From: Sphingomonas bacterium
GTDB lineage: Bacteria > Pseudomonadota > Alphaproteobacteria > Sphingomonadales > Sphingomonadaceae
Direction of reading: 5' to 3'
Length of the DNA stretch: 64,000 nt
Assembly: GCF_903642285.1 (NCBI RefSeq)
Contig: NZ_CAHJWJ010000001.1
Coordinates: forward strand, 124,001-188,000
Below the pieces are notes generated by a model that worked only from the letters and a program-made list of their open reading frames with translations, was not told the origin of the DNA and searched no databases. The position numbers and the translations under genes are program-made. This document shows, piece by piece, positions 8,541 to 17,644 of this stretch (within the stretch, counting starts at the first letter, position 1; the number at the start of each line of letters is the position of its first letter).

Positions 8541-8656
8541 GGGCCGGTTTCATACCGCAACCCGCCATGCTGTCTAGCGACCGCCCCGCGCAGCGTATTT
8601 GCGGTCAGGGGACGTAACGGTTAGGTCTGGGATCGCAACAGGAGAGCCCCCTTCCG

Positions 8657-11251
8657 ATGAAATTCGCCGCGCCGCTGTCGATCATGCTTGCCGCCACCGT
8701 TTCCGCGCCCGCGATCGCCGCGAATGGCAGGTTGCCGACCAATGTGGCACCCGTCCTTTACGAGATCGCGGTGACGCCCGATGCGAAGGCGATGACCTTT
8801 ACCGGTACCGAAACCGCGACGATCGACGTCCGCCAGGCGACGAACACGATCCAGCTGAATGCCGCCGATCTGGTGTTCGGCGACGTCAAGTTCGACGGGG
8901 TCACGTCGACCTACAAGCTCGATCCCGCCGCACAGACGCTGACGGTCACGCTGCCCGTCGCCGCGCGTGTCGGCCGCCACACGATGACCTTCGCGTGGAA
9001 GGGGACGATCGGCAAGTCCGCGGCCGGGCTGTTCGCGATCGACTATACCAACACCGACGGGTCGAAGGCGCAGATGCTGGCCACGCAGTTCGAGGCACCC
9101 GACGCGCGCCGCTTCGCGCCATTGTGGGACGAACCGTCGTTCAAGGCGCGTTTCCGCCTCAGCACGGTCGCCCCGGCCGGTCAGAACGCCTTTTCGAACA
9201 TGCCCGCGACATCGATCGCCAGGCAGCCGGACGGGACCCAACTGTACCGGTTCGGTGAGACGCCGGTGATGTCGAGCTACCTCCTGTTCCTCGGCATCGG
9301 CGACATGGAACGCAAGACGGTAAAGGCCGGCAAGACCGAGATCGGCGTCATCACGCGCCGCGGCGTGTCGGACCAGGGCGATTATGCGCTGTCGCAGGCC
9401 AAGCGGGTGCTGGCATACTATAATAATTATTTCGCGCAGCCTTATCCGCTGCCCAAGCTCGACATGATCGCAGGTCCGGGTTCCAGCCAGTTCTTCGGCG
9501 CGATGGAGAATTGGGGCGCGATCTTCTATTTCGAGAACGAATTGCTGTTCGATCCCGCCCGCACGACGGAAAGCGGGCGCGAGCGGATCTACACCGTCGT
9601 CGCGCATGAGACGGCGCATCAATGGTTCGGCGATCTGGTCACCATGTCGTGGTGGGACGATCTTTGGCTGAACGAGGGGTTCGCCTCCTGGTTGGAGAAC
9701 AAGACCGCAGGCGTGCTCAATCCCGGCTGGGATTCGGACGCTGCGGCGGTCGCGTCCGCCCGCGAAGGCGCAATGGGAATCGATGCGACCGCGGCCACGC
9801 ATCCGATCGTCCGTCACGTCGAAACGGTCGATCAGATCGGCGAGGCGTTCGACGGCATCACCTATGCCAAGGGCCAGGCCGTCATCGGCATGATGGAGGC
9901 GACGCTGGGGCCGGACGTGTTTCGCGACGGCATCCGCCGGTACATGGCGAAGTACCGGTACGGGAACACCGTTACCGACGAGTTATGGACCGAGCTGTCC
10001 GGCGCGGCCGGATTGCCGGTGAACCAGATCGCGCACGACTTCACGTTGCAGGGCGGGGTGCCGCTGGTCATGGAGACGGGCGCGCGGTGCGTGAACGGGA
10101 AGACCATGGTGACGCTCGCGCAGGGGCGCTTCGGCCTCGATGCCGCATCGAAGGTTCCGCAAACCTGGCATGTGCCGCTGACCATCGCTGCGATCGGCGG
10201 CGGAACGGCCGGCGCGGTGGTGACCGGGCCGGCGACCGACGTCTCGGTCAAGGGTTGCGGGACTCTGGTCCTCAACCACGGCAAGGCCAGCTACATGCGC
10301 GCAATGTATGACGATGCCGGTCATGCCGCGATCGTGCGCGATTATGCGAAGCTGGCGCTGACCGACCGGCTGGGCACGCTGGGCGACGATTTCGCGCTGG
10401 CGGAGGGCGGCTATCAGGACCTGTCGCGCTATTTCGCGCTGGCGGCGCAGGTCGGGATTTCGGCGCACCCGCTGGAATGGGCGATGGTGGCGGGCGACGT
10501 CGGTGGGCTGGCCGGTCTCTACCGTGATACGACGCTAGAGGTGCCGCTGCGCGTAAGGACCAGTTCGATCCTGTCGCCCGAACTGCAACGGATCGGCCTG
10601 ACCGAACGTAAGGGCGAATCGCCGCAGACGACCAACCTGCGCGAGAGCCTGATCGGTCGGTTGGGGTCGGACGGCGATGCCGCGGTCGTGGCGCAGGCGC
10701 GGGCCTATGTCGGCCAGTTGGCGAGCGACCCGACCGCGATCCCGCCAGCGATCCGCGCACCAATCCTGTCGACCTACGCGATCAACGCGACGCCCGCGGA
10801 GTGGGACACGCTGCTGGCGCTGACGATGGCGGAGAAGAGCCCGGTCGCGAAGAACCGCTTCGTGTCGCTATTGGGTGTCGCGCGCGATCCGGTACTGGCG
10901 CAGCGAGCGCTCGATCTGCTCAAGACCGACCGGATTACGACTCCCCAAAAGGCGTCGCTGCTCCGGTCGGTCGCCGGTCGACATGCCGATATGGCGTTCG
11001 GTTGGGCGATCGCGAACAAGGCGCTGGTCGACACCTTCGTGGAGCCGAGCACGATCTCGGGTTACATCGTCGGGCTGGGCGGCGCGTCGAACGATCCGGC
11101 GATGCCGGGCAAAATCCGCGCCTGGGGGGAAAAGAACCTGCCGGCGGCGGCACAGGGCGGCATGAAGCGCACGCTCGCCTTCATGGCGGTGCGAAAGGCG
11201 ACCGCGGATCGGCTGCGGCCCGCGGTGACGACGTGGTTGGGGGCGAAGTGA
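8657..11251 (+). CDS. Exported M1 family zinc aminopeptidase
   Basis: 864 aa with a cleavable signal peptide (MKFAAPLSIMLAATVSAPAIA), so probably periplasmic. It is a gluzincin aminopeptidase: exopeptidase motif GAMENWG near 290 and the zinc site HETAH (His317, Glu318, His321) with the third ligand Glu340 in NEGFASW. The C-terminal ~350 residues form the helical ERAP1-like domain. Its role is trimming N-terminal residues from peptides, presumably for nutrient uptake. The ATG at 8657 is 9 bases after a clear purine-rich site. The gene is single and ends at a palindromic repeat shared with other convergent junctions here. Confidence 0.93.
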   Translation: MKFAAPLSIMLAATVSAPAIAANGRLPTNVAPVLYEIAVTPDAKAMTFTGTETATIDVRQATNTIQLNAADLVFGDVKFDGVTSTYKLDPAAQTLTVTLPVAARVGRHTMTFAWKGTIGKSAAGLFAIDYTNTDGSKAQMLATQFEAPDARRFAPLWDEPSFKARFRLSTVAPAGQNAFSNMPATSIARQPDGTQLYRFGETPVMSSYLLFLGIGDMERKTVKAGKTEIGVITRRGVSDQGDYALSQAKRVLAYYNNYFAQPYPLPKLDMIAGPGSSQFFGAMENWGAIFYFENELLFDPARTTESGRERIYTVVAHETAHQWFGDLVTMSWWDDLWLNEGFASWLENKTAGVLNPGWDSDAAAVASAREGAMGIDATAATHPIVRHVETVDQIGEAFDGITYAKGQAVIGMMEATLGPDVFRDGIRRYMAKYRYGNTVTDELWTELSGAAGLPVNQIAHDFTLQGGVPLVMETGARCVNGKTMVTLAQGRFGLDAASKVPQTWHVPLTIAAIGGGTAGAVVTGPATDVSVKGCGTLVLNHGKASYMRAMYDDAGHAAIVRDYAKLALTDRLGTLGDDFALAEGGYQDLSRYFALAAQVGISAHPLEWAMVAGDVGGLAGLYRDTTLEVPLRVRTSSILSPELQRIGLTERKGESPQTTNLRESLIGRLGSDGDAAVVAQARAYVGQLASDPTAIPPAIRAPILSTYAINATPAEWDTLLALTMAEKSPVAKNRFVSLLGVARDPVLAQRALDLLKTDRITTPQKASLLRSVAGRHADMAFGWAIANKALVDTFVEPSTISGYIVGLGGASNDPAMPGKIRAWGEKNLPAAAQGGMKRTLAFMAVRKATADRLRPAVTTWLGAK

Positions 11252-11255
11252 CGGC

Positions 11256-11333
11256 GTGCTCCTGCGAAAGCAGGAGCCCAGAGTAGTGGAGGTCTAAGCC
11301 TGTGATCCTGAGCTCCTGCTTTCGCAGGAGCAC
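11256..11333. repeat. Palindromic intergenic repeat, copy A (convergent junction)
   Basis: Two hairpins of the same core (gctcctgc, 4-base loop, gcaggagc) lie at 11258-11277 and 11312-11331. Each is a perfect 8-bp stem, and the two are inverted relative to each other. The element fills the gap between the converging aminopeptidase and carbonic-anhydrase genes. Related copies are at 19700-19771 and 33886-33963. Confidence 0.85.
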
Positions 11334-11342
11334 AAGACGGCG

Positions 11343-11867
11343 TTAGTCCAAGCGAACCAACCCAGCCCCACACGCCTTCGCTTTCGCCACATAATGCGCC
11401 GCCGACACCGGCAGCATCACGCGCTGTGTCGCATCCAGTTCGCGTACCGCGCGCGCCGGACTGCCGACGATCAGGCTGCCGGGCGGAAACGTCTTGCCCT
11501 CGGTCACCAATGCGCCGGCACCAACGATGCAGTCAGCGGCGATCACTGCGCGGTTCAGCACGATCGCGCCCATCCCGATCAGCACACGGTCGGCGATCGT
11601 GCACCCGTGCAGGATAGCGTGATGGCCGATGGTGCAATCCTCGCCGATGGTCAGCGGCGCGCCCGGATCGGAATGCAGCATCGCACCCTCCTGCACGTTG
11701 GTGCGCGCGCCGATGTCGATCCGCGTGTTGTCCGCGCGGATCACGGCCCCGAACCAGATATTGGCCTCGTCATGCAACACGACGTCGGCGATCAGGTCCG
11801 CGCTGGGTGCGACCCAGGCATCGGTGCCGAGTGTGGGGCGTTGTCCGGCGAGTTCGTAGAGTGGCAT
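11343..11867 (-). CDS. Gamma-carbonic anhydrase family protein
   Basis: 174-aa left-handed beta-helix (hexapeptide repeat) protein of the YrdA/PaaY/CaiE group. Repeats of the [LIV]-G-x4 type run through most of the length (GARTNVQEGAML, IGEDCTIGHHAILHGCTI, VLIGMGAIVLN). The metal ligands fit LHSD and the two His of GHHAILHG. Family members bind Zn or Fe as trimers and may hydrate CO2 or act as thioesterase-like accessories; the substrate here is not known. The ATG at 11867 begins the standard MPLYELAGQRP segment. It lies downstream of pstB on the same strand, separated by a palindromic repeat. Confidence 0.88.
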   Translation of the reverse strand: MPLYELAGQRPTLGTDAWVAPSADLIADVVLHDEANIWFGAVIRADNTRIDIGARTNVQEGAMLHSDPGAPLTIGEDCTIGHHAILHGCTIADRVLIGMGAIVLNRAVIAADCIVGAGALVTEGKTFPPGSLIVGSPARAVRELDATQRVMLPVSAAHYVAKAKACGAGLVRLD

Positions 11868-11912
11868 GGAATGGGTCCTTTCGCCGCCGCGATAGCCGCA
11901 TTCCCTACCCCC

Positions 11913-11996
11913 GTCATGCCGGCCTCGTGCCGGCATCCAGGGCCACGGGCGATGTCCTTCGTCGCCCTGGACCCTGGGACAAGCCCGGGGTGACGG
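11913..11996. repeat. Palindromic intergenic repeat of a second type (gtcatgccgg family)
   Basis: Contains atgccggc/gccggcat paired arms (11916-11923 with 11929-11936), a further imperfect hairpin around 11947-11967, and a terminal cccgggg-tgac end that mirrors the gtcat start. This resembles the widespread GTCATCCCGG-type intergenic repeats of alphaproteobacteria. It separates pstB from the carbonic-anhydrase gene on the minus strand. Confidence 0.7.
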
Positions 11997-12001
11997 CCGG
12001 C

Positions 12002-12871
12002 TCAGCCGAACCGCCCGGTCACATAATCCCGCGTCCGCTTCAGCCGCGGGTTCGCGAAGAAATCGGCGGTGGGGCCGAATTCGACCATCCGCCCGAGGAA
12101 CATGAATCCGGTATGGTCCGACAGCCGCGCCGCCTGCTGCAGATTGTGCGTGACGATCACGATCGTCAGTTCGCGCTTCAGCTCGGTCAGCGTCTCCTCC
12201 AGCTTCGCGGTGGAGATGGGGTCGAGCGCGGACGCCGGTTCGTCGAGCAGCAGGATTTCGGGATCGATCGCGATCCCCCGCGCGACGCACAGCCGCTGCT
12301 GCTGGCCTCCCGACAGACCGAGGCCGGAGGTGTTGAGCTTGTCCTTCACCTCTTCCCACAACGCCGCACGCTTCAATGCCCGCTCGACGATGCCGTCCAT
12401 CTCGGACCGCGAAGGCTTGCGGTACAGCTTCACGCCGAACGCGATATTGTCGTAGATCGACATCGGGAACGGTGTCGGCTTCTGGAACACCATGCCGATC
12501 CGCGCGCGCAGATGCGCGAGATCGAGCTTCGACTGGGTGACCTCGACCTCGCCGTCGCGTGCCTTCAACCGCGCGATGCTGGCACGGTCCGCCATCACGT
12601 CGATGCCGTCGAGCAGGATCCGGCCCGTCGCATGCTGCTTGGGATAGAGCTCGTAGATCCGGTTGATCGCGCGAAGCAGTGTCGATTTGCCGCATCCCGA
12701 CGGACCGATCAGCGCGGTGATCTTGTTGCATTCGACGGGCAGGTCGACGCCGAACAGCGACTGTGTCTTGCCGTAGAAGAAGTCGAGCTTGCGCGCCTCC
12801 AGGATCAGGCTTTCCTTCGACGGCACCGTCATCGCCTGTTCGGAGGCGGTGGGATCGGTCATCATATCCAT
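12002..12871 (-). CDS. pstB: Phosphate ABC transporter ATP-binding protein PstB
   Basis: ATPase of the high-affinity phosphate importer, 289 aa, on the inner face of the membrane. Walker A is [10 protein letters not shown], the signature is LSGGQQQRL, and Walker B is [13 protein letters not shown], with the downstream switch His in IVTHNLQQA. The segment [19 protein letters not shown] is typical of PstB. The start at 12871 lies two bases after the pstA stop; ATGs at 12865 and 12862 are alternatives. It is the last gene of pstSCAB; phoU, which often follows pstB, is absent here. Confidence 0.96.
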   Translation of the reverse strand: MDMMTDPTASEQAMTVPSKESLILEARKLDFFYGKTQSLFGVDLPVECNKITALIGPSGCGKSTLLRAINRIYELYPKQHATGRILLDGIDVMADRASIARLKARDGEVEVTQSKLDLAHLRARIGMVFQKPTPFPMSIYDNIAFGVKLYRKPSRSEMDGIVERALKRAALWEEVKDKLNTSGLGLSGGQQQRLCVARGIAIDPEILLLDEPASALDPISTAKLEETLTELKRELTIVIVTHNLQQAARLSDHTGFMFLGRMVEFGPTADFFANPRLKRTRDYVTGRFG

Positions 12872-12873
12872 GA

Positions 12874-13731
12874 TCAGCGGCTTTCCCGTGCCAGCACGCG
12901 GCCGGCGATGTTGATGGCGAGGACGAACGCCGCGATCAGCAGCGCACCCGACCAGGCGAGCTGCTGCCAATCGTCATAGGCGCTCAGCGCGAACTGGAAG
13001 ATCGTCGTCGGCAGGCTGGCGATCGGCTTCGTCAGGCTGGTGCTGTAGAACTGGTTGCCGAGCGAGGTGAAGAGGAGCGGCGCGGTTTCGCCCGAAATGC
13101 GTGCGAAGCCCAGAAGCCCCGCGGTGACGAGCCCTGCGAGCCCGGCGCGCCATACGATCTTGCGCGTTACGAACGCGCGAGTCGCGCCGAGCGCCATCCC
13201 GGCTTCACGTAGCGCGGTCGGCTGAAGCGACAATATGTCCTCGGTCGTGCGCGTGACGACGGGCATCGCGAGGATGCCGAGCGCGACCGCCCCGGCCAGC
13301 GCAGAAAAATGGCCGACCACATGCGCGACCATGATCTGGTAGACGAACAACCCGATCAGGATCGACGGCGCGGACAGCAGCACGTCGTTCAGGAAGCGGA
13401 CGGTGTGCCCGTATCGCGTACGGCCGCCATATTCGCTGAGCCAGGTGCCGGCCAGAATGCCGATGACCAGCGCGATGACCATGCCGAGCCCGCACAGCAG
13501 CAGCGATCCGACGATCGCGTTGCCCAGGCCGCCTTGCGAGCCCGGGGCGGGCTGGGTCATCGTAAAGAGCTGGAGGTCGATCCCGCCGATACCCTTCAAC
13601 ACCAGCGACCACAGGATGAACGCGAGCATCAGAAGCGCGATGGCGGCCGCGCCGCCGCACGCGACGACGAACACGCCGTTTACGAAGCGACGCCGCTGCG
13701 AGCGCGCGGTGCGTGCGGAGGGCTGGGCCAT
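12874..13731 (-). CDS. pstA: Phosphate ABC transporter permease PstA
   Basis: Inner-membrane channel subunit, 285 aa, with six predicted transmembrane segments: one near residues 16-45 and the permease core from about 70 onwards. The binding-protein-dependent transport loop ([21 protein letters not shown]) contacts PstB. The start [11 protein letters not shown] at 13731 is preferred over the longer frame, which runs back into the pstC region. It follows pstC by 10 bases and precedes pstB by 2, so the operon is tightly packed. Confidence 0.95.
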   Translation of the reverse strand: MAQPSARTARSQRRRFVNGVFVVACGGAAAIALLMLAFILWSLVLKGIGGIDLQLFTMTQPAPGSQGGLGNAIVGSLLLCGLGMVIALVIGILAGTWLSEYGGRTRYGHTVRFLNDVLLSAPSILIGLFVYQIMVAHVVGHFSALAGAVALGILAMPVVTRTTEDILSLQPTALREAGMALGATRAFVTRKIVWRAGLAGLVTAGLLGFARISGETAPLLFTSLGNQFYSTSLTKPIASLPTTIFQFALSAYDDWQQLAWSGALLIAAFVLAINIAGRVLARESR

Positions 13732-13741
13732 GTCGCGGCTC

Positions 13742-14707
13742 CTATCGATCGTTGCGCGCGAGGAGCGCGCGTGCCGTGGCGAGCACCGCGAAGGTGATGA
13801 GGAACAGGACAAGCCCGAGCGCGATGAGCGCCGACGTATGCATCTCGCCGGTCGCCTCGGCGAATTCGTTGGCGATCGTCGATGCGATCGTCGAGCCGCT
13901 GTCGAACAGCCCGTGCGGGAAGCCGTGCGAATTGCCGATGATGAACGTCACCGCCATCGTCTCGCCGAGCGCGCGGCCGAGGCCGAGCATGATGACGCCG
14001 ATCATCCCCTTGCCGACATAGGGGATCGCGATCGAGCGCATGACCTCGAACGGGGTGCAGCCAAGCCCATAGCCGGCCTCTCGCACCTGCGGTGGGACGG
14101 TCAGCAGCAATTCGCGGAAGACCGCCGCCATATAAGGCAGGATCATGATCGCCAGGATGATCGACGCGGTCATGATGTTCGCGCCGTTGGGTGTGCCCTG
14201 GACGATCTTTTCCAGCCACGATCCCGGCGCGGCGCTCATGATGAGCGGCAACTGGACATGCTGCGCGAACCAGGGCGCGAGGACGAAGAGCCCCCACATG
14301 CCGTAGACGATCGAGGGAATGCCGGCGAGCAGTTCGATGGCGATCGCGATCGGTCGCGCCGCGCGCTTGGGGCAGAATTCGACGAGGAATACCGCGATCC
14401 CCGTCGCCAGCGGCAGCGCCATCAGCAGCGACAGGAACGCGGTCACCAGCGTGCCGACGATCGGACCCGCCGCGCCATAGACGTCGCCTACCGGATCCCA
14501 GGTCGTGCTGGTCAGGAACCCGAAGCCGAATCTCCGGATGATCGGCCAGCCGCCTATGATCAGGCTTATGATCACCCCGCCAAGCGTCGCGAGCAGCAGT
14601 GTCGCCGCGGTGGCGCACAGCGTGCGGAATATCGCCTCCTGGGCAGCGCCGCGATCGGCGACTTCGCGGGGAGCGGGGCCGCCAGCGGCGGTGGATGCGA
14701 CGGCCAC
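13742..14707 (-). CDS. pstC: Phosphate ABC transporter permease PstC
   Basis: The other membrane half of the phosphate channel, 321 aa, with six transmembrane helices and the EAA loop (REAGYGLGCTPFEVMRSIAIP). Two starts compete: TTG at 14734 and GTG at 14707. I chose GTG because aaagagg stands 5 bases before it, while nothing suitable precedes the TTG. This leaves a 67-base gap to pstS holding a strong hairpin. The conserved segment GIPSIVYGMWGLFVLAPW identifies PstC. Confidence 0.93.
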   Translation of the reverse strand: MAVASTAAGGPAPREVADRGAAQEAIFRTLCATAATLLLATLGGVIISLIIGGWPIIRRFGFGFLTSTTWDPVGDVYGAAGPIVGTLVTAFLSLLMALPLATGIAVFLVEFCPKRAARPIAIAIELLAGIPSIVYGMWGLFVLAPWFAQHVQLPLIMSAAPGSWLEKIVQGTPNGANIMTASIILAIMILPYMAAVFRELLLTVPPQVREAGYGLGCTPFEVMRSIAIPYVGKGMIGVIMLGLGRALGETMAVTFIIGNSHGFPHGLFDSGSTIASTIANEFAEATGEMHTSALIALGLVLFLITFAVLATARALLARNDR

Positions 14708-14735
14708 GATTACCTCTTTGTCAGGCGCAGACAAC

Positions 14736-14756
14736 GGGCGGTCCGAAAGACCGCCC
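14736..14756 (-). promoter_or_regulatory. Intercistronic hairpin between pstS and pstC
   Basis: gggcggtc (14736-14743) pairs perfectly with gaccgccc (14749-14756) around a 5-base loop. Its position just after pstS and before pstC suggests mRNA stabilisation or partial termination, giving more binding protein than permease, as in other binding-protein operons. The functional role is inferred. Confidence 0.65.
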
Positions 14757-14774
14757 GCATTCGTCAGGGCAGGA

Positions 14775-15809
14775 TCAACGCGAGACGTAGACCGGTTTGC
14801 CGCCCGACTGGATCATCGCCGCCCACTGATGCCGCACGAGCGCCTTCACCGATGCCGGCAGCGGGACGTAATCGAGCTTCGCGGCTTCGGCGTCGCCGCT
14901 CTTGTACGCCCAGTCGAAGAACTTCAGGACGGCTTCGCCATTGGCGGGGTTGGCCTGATTGCGATAGACGAGGATGAACGTCGCGCCCGTGATCGGCCAC
15001 GAATTCGCACCCGGCTGATTGAGCAGCAGCAGGTAGTTGCCGGGTGCCTTGCTCCACTGCGCGCCGGCAGCGGCGGCCGAGAACGCCGCGGCGTCGGGCA
15101 CGGGGCACTTGCCCATCTTGTTGCAGACCAGCGCATAGGCGGCATGGTTCTGCTTGGCATAGGCGTATTCGACATAGCCGATCGATCCGACCGTCTGCTT
15201 CACGAAGGCCGAGACGCCGTCATTGCCCTTGCCGCCAAGACCCGTCGGCCACTGGACCGAGTCGCTCGCGCCGACCTTGGACGCCCATTCCGGGTTCGTC
15301 ATGGTGAGGAACGACGTATAGAGAAACGACGTACCCGACCCGTCCGAGCGGTGGACGACGGTGATCGGCGTGCCCGGCAGCTTCAGCTGCGGGTTGACGC
15401 CCTGGATCTCGGGATCGTTCCAGCGATTGACCTTGCCGATGTAGATGTCGCCCAGGATCTTGCCGTTCAGCTTGATCCGGCCGGCGGCGAGGCCGGGCAG
15501 GTTGATGATCGGCACGACGCCGCCGACGACGGTCGGGAACTGGTACAGCCCCGCTGCCGACAGTTCCTCTGGCTTCAGCGGCTTGTCGCTGGCACCGAAA
15601 TCGACCGTCTTCGCCTTGATCTGCTTGATGCCGCCGCCCGAGCCGATCGCCTGATAGTTCAGCGCCTGGCCGGTTTGAGCCTTGTAGATTTCTGCCCACT
15701 TCGCATAGACCGGGGCGGGGAAGGTCGCGCCTGCGCCCGAGATATCGGTCGCCATAGCAGCGCCGGTGATCGCGACGCCTGCGAGCGCCAGGGTGAGTTT
15801 CCTGTACAT
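14775..15809 (-). CDS. pstS: Periplasmic phosphate-binding protein PstS
   Basis: 344 aa with an Ala-rich signal peptide (MYRKLTLALAGVAITGAAMA). The mature start DISGAGATFPAPVYAKW is diagnostic, with the GAGATFP phosphate-contact loop. Other phosphate-binding blocks are GSGGGIKQI, DFGASDKPL and the HRSDGSGTSFLYT loop. It captures inorganic phosphate and hands it to PstC/PstA. First gene of pstSCAB, preceded by a candidate Pho box at 15850-15867, so PhoB control under phosphate limitation is likely. Confidence 0.97.
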   Translation of the reverse strand: MYRKLTLALAGVAITGAAMATDISGAGATFPAPVYAKWAEIYKAQTGQALNYQAIGSGGGIKQIKAKTVDFGASDKPLKPEELSAAGLYQFPTVVGGVVPIINLPGLAAGRIKLNGKILGDIYIGKVNRWNDPEIQGVNPQLKLPGTPITVVHRSDGSGTSFLYTSFLTMTNPEWASKVGASDSVQWPTGLGGKGNDGVSAFVKQTVGSIGYVEYAYAKQNHAAYALVCNKMGKCPVPDAAAFSAAAAGAQWSKAPGNYLLLLNQPGANSWPITGATFILVYRNQANPANGEAVLKFFDWAYKSGDAEAAKLDYVPLPASVKALVRHQWAAMIQSGGKPVYVSR

Positions 15810-15849
15810 AGCCGAACTCCGTCTGGGACGCGGTCGAGCGCCCCGGGTG

Positions 15850-15867
15850 ATGATTTGTTCATGACGT
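15850..15867 (-). promoter_or_regulatory. Candidate Pho box upstream of pstS
   Basis: Read on the minus strand the site is acgtcat-gaac-aaatcat: two 7-base units spaced by 4, matching the PhoB consensus CTGTCAT at 5 and 4 of 7 positions. It begins about 40 bases before the pstS start. A separate ttgtaac unit lies at 15874-15880 but is out of the 11-base phase. Confidence 0.5.
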
Positions 15868-15934
15868 GTGGATGTTACAACTCGAAGACTCGCGGGACTT
15901 TCCTCGCGAGCCTTCGAGCGTTTGGCGCTTGAAC

Positions 15935-17446
15935 CTAGAAGCGCAGCTGGCCGAACAGGCCGATTTCGTCGTAGGTGCCACGCCCGCCGGTCAGCAGGCC
16001 CGCCGCATTGGCCCCGCCGATCGTGCCGTTCTGCGTGGCGAGCAGGCCGTTGTCGACCGCCTCGCGCTTGTAGACCAGCGCCAGATCGACGATCTTCACC
16101 GGCTCATATTGCAGGCCCATGTTGAAATAATGGTCGCGCAGCGCGTTGTCGGTCAGCTCGGTGGGCTTGACCCAGTCGAAGCGACCGAAGGCGCTCCACT
16201 TGGGGATCGGAGCGACGCTGGCGAACAGCGAATAGCCGCTCGTCTTGTCTTCCGCGACGGTCGCGACGTTGTTCCAGTCCTTGGCGTGGAAATATTCGCC
16301 CGACACGGTCAGCAGCGCGACCTTGTAGCCGACCATCGCGTCAAGCCGGGTCGCGGTGTGGAGATTGGTCAGCCCGGCGGGCAGGACCAGACCCTGGACG
16401 TTGGTCGCCCGCTTGCCGCTATAGCCGCCGACCGCACCGAAGAAGCCGTCATACTGCGCCGACAAACGGCCTTCGAAATCGACCGAGTTCGTAACCTTCA
16501 CGTTGCGATAGCCGCCGCCGTCGATCACCGACACCTGGTACGACACGATCTTGTCGAACATGTCGCCGAGGACGTGGATGCCCCAATCGGCCGAGGTACC
16601 GTAGCCGGTACGGTCGATCAGCGAATTCTCGATGTGGCGATAGCCGGTCTGGTTGTCGACGTAAGGCACCCATGGCGTGTCCGCCGAACCCGCGCGGATG
16701 ATCAGCGCAGGCGACAGCTTCGCCTCGAGATACGCCTTCTTGATGTAGAAGCCGCGGCCGACGAGCGCGAGGTTGTTGTTGATCGTCTGGGCGGGCACGG
16801 TGACGGTGCACGCAACGGTGCCGGTCACGCAGGTGGCGGGCACCGTGATGCTGGTCGCTGCGTTCGACTGCGCGCCGGGGAAGTTGTAGTTCGACGTGTT
16901 GCCGACGACGTTGGAGACATCCATCGTCAGGTTGGCGGCGAAGACGTTGTTGAACTTGTGATCGACGCCGAAATAGAAGCGCTTGATATCGAACCCGGTG
17001 CCGTCATTGCCCTGACGGGCACCGTTGTTCAGCTGGTTGATGTTGCTGAAGTTGAAATACATGCGGCCCGACAGCACGGTCGAATCGGCCCAGCTCGGCT
17101 TGGGCTTGGGCAGCTTGCCGATCGCAGCGGCGACCTGAGCAGGCGCGGCCTGCTGCGCGGCGAGCGCGGTCGACTGCGCGGTATCCGCCTTCACGGTCGC
17201 GTCGGCGGCCTGGGTCTGGGCGACCGACGCCTGGGCCTGGGTCGCGCGCTGCGCCTCTTCCTGCGCGTCGAGCCGCGCGGTGAGTTCGGCGACCTGCGCC
17301 TTCAGCGCATCGATCTCGCTCTTGTTGGCGGCGGGCCGGGCGGCAGCGTGGTGCGCGTGGTGACGAACGGGTGCCGCCTCTGCGCCAGCAGCGCCGGTGA
17401 GCGCGAGCACGGCGGCTCCGGCGAGCAGAGAAGTCTTCACGGTCAT
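15935..17446 (-). CDS. Phosphate-selective porin (OprP/OprO type) with N-terminal coiled coil
   Basis: 503 aa outer-membrane protein. It has a signal peptide (MTVKTSLLAGAAVLALTGAAG) and a His/Ala-rich segment. An Ala/Gln/Glu coiled coil (about 42-100) may trimerise or anchor to peptidoglycan. A 16-strand-type beta barrel ends in a terminal Phe (GLFGQLRF), the assembly signal. It resembles the Porin_O_P family of polyphosphate/phosphate porins. Support for a phosphate role comes from three Pho-box-like units upstream and pstSCAB directly downstream on the same strand. Anion selectivity itself cannot be judged from sequence. Confidence 0.88.
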   Translation of the reverse strand: MTVKTSLLAGAAVLALTGAAGAEAAPVRHHAHHAAARPAANKSEIDALKAQVAELTARLDAQEEAQRATQAQASVAQTQAADATVKADTAQSTALAAQQAAPAQVAAAIGKLPKPKPSWADSTVLSGRMYFNFSNINQLNNGARQGNDGTGFDIKRFYFGVDHKFNNVFAANLTMDVSNVVGNTSNYNFPGAQSNAATSITVPATCVTGTVACTVTVPAQTINNNLALVGRGFYIKKAYLEAKLSPALIIRAGSADTPWVPYVDNQTGYRHIENSLIDRTGYGTSADWGIHVLGDMFDKIVSYQVSVIDGGGYRNVKVTNSVDFEGRLSAQYDGFFGAVGGYSGKRATNVQGLVLPAGLTNLHTATRLDAMVGYKVALLTVSGEYFHAKDWNNVATVAEDKTSGYSLFASVAPIPKWSAFGRFDWVKPTELTDNALRDHYFNMGLQYEPVKIVDLALVYKREAVDNGLLATQNGTIGGANAAGLLTGGRGTYDEIGLFGQLRF

Positions 17447-17514
17447 GGGGTCCCCCTTGGATGCCGGCCCGTCGCCGGTCGATTGAGCCGCTAGTCGGGC
17501 CTTGTGACTCTTCT

Positions 17515-17543
17515 CGGACAGTTATGTGAAAGTTTTAAGTCAG
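17515..17543 (-). promoter_or_regulatory. Tandem Pho boxes upstream of the porin gene
   Basis: On the minus strand three 7-base units follow each other with exact 11-base spacing: ctgactt (17543-17537), ctttcac (17532-17526) and ctgtccg (17521-17515), separated by A/T-rich 4-base spacers (aaaa, ataa). The last two form a good PhoB site (6/7 and 5/7 to consensus). The array ends about 68 bases before the porin start. Confidence 0.7.
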
Positions 17544-17644
17544 CAAAACTATGTGTCTCTTAAGCCGCACTTGCCGTGTCCGCGACCTCGCACCGCGCCG
17601 TCCGCTCCCCTACATTCCGGCACGAACACGATTCGAGGACACCG

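Noticed and set aside
14735..14774. TTG at 14734 as the pstC start
   Set aside because: The GTG at 14707 has aaagagg 5 bases before it, and the TTG lies against the intercistronic hairpin with no site of its own.
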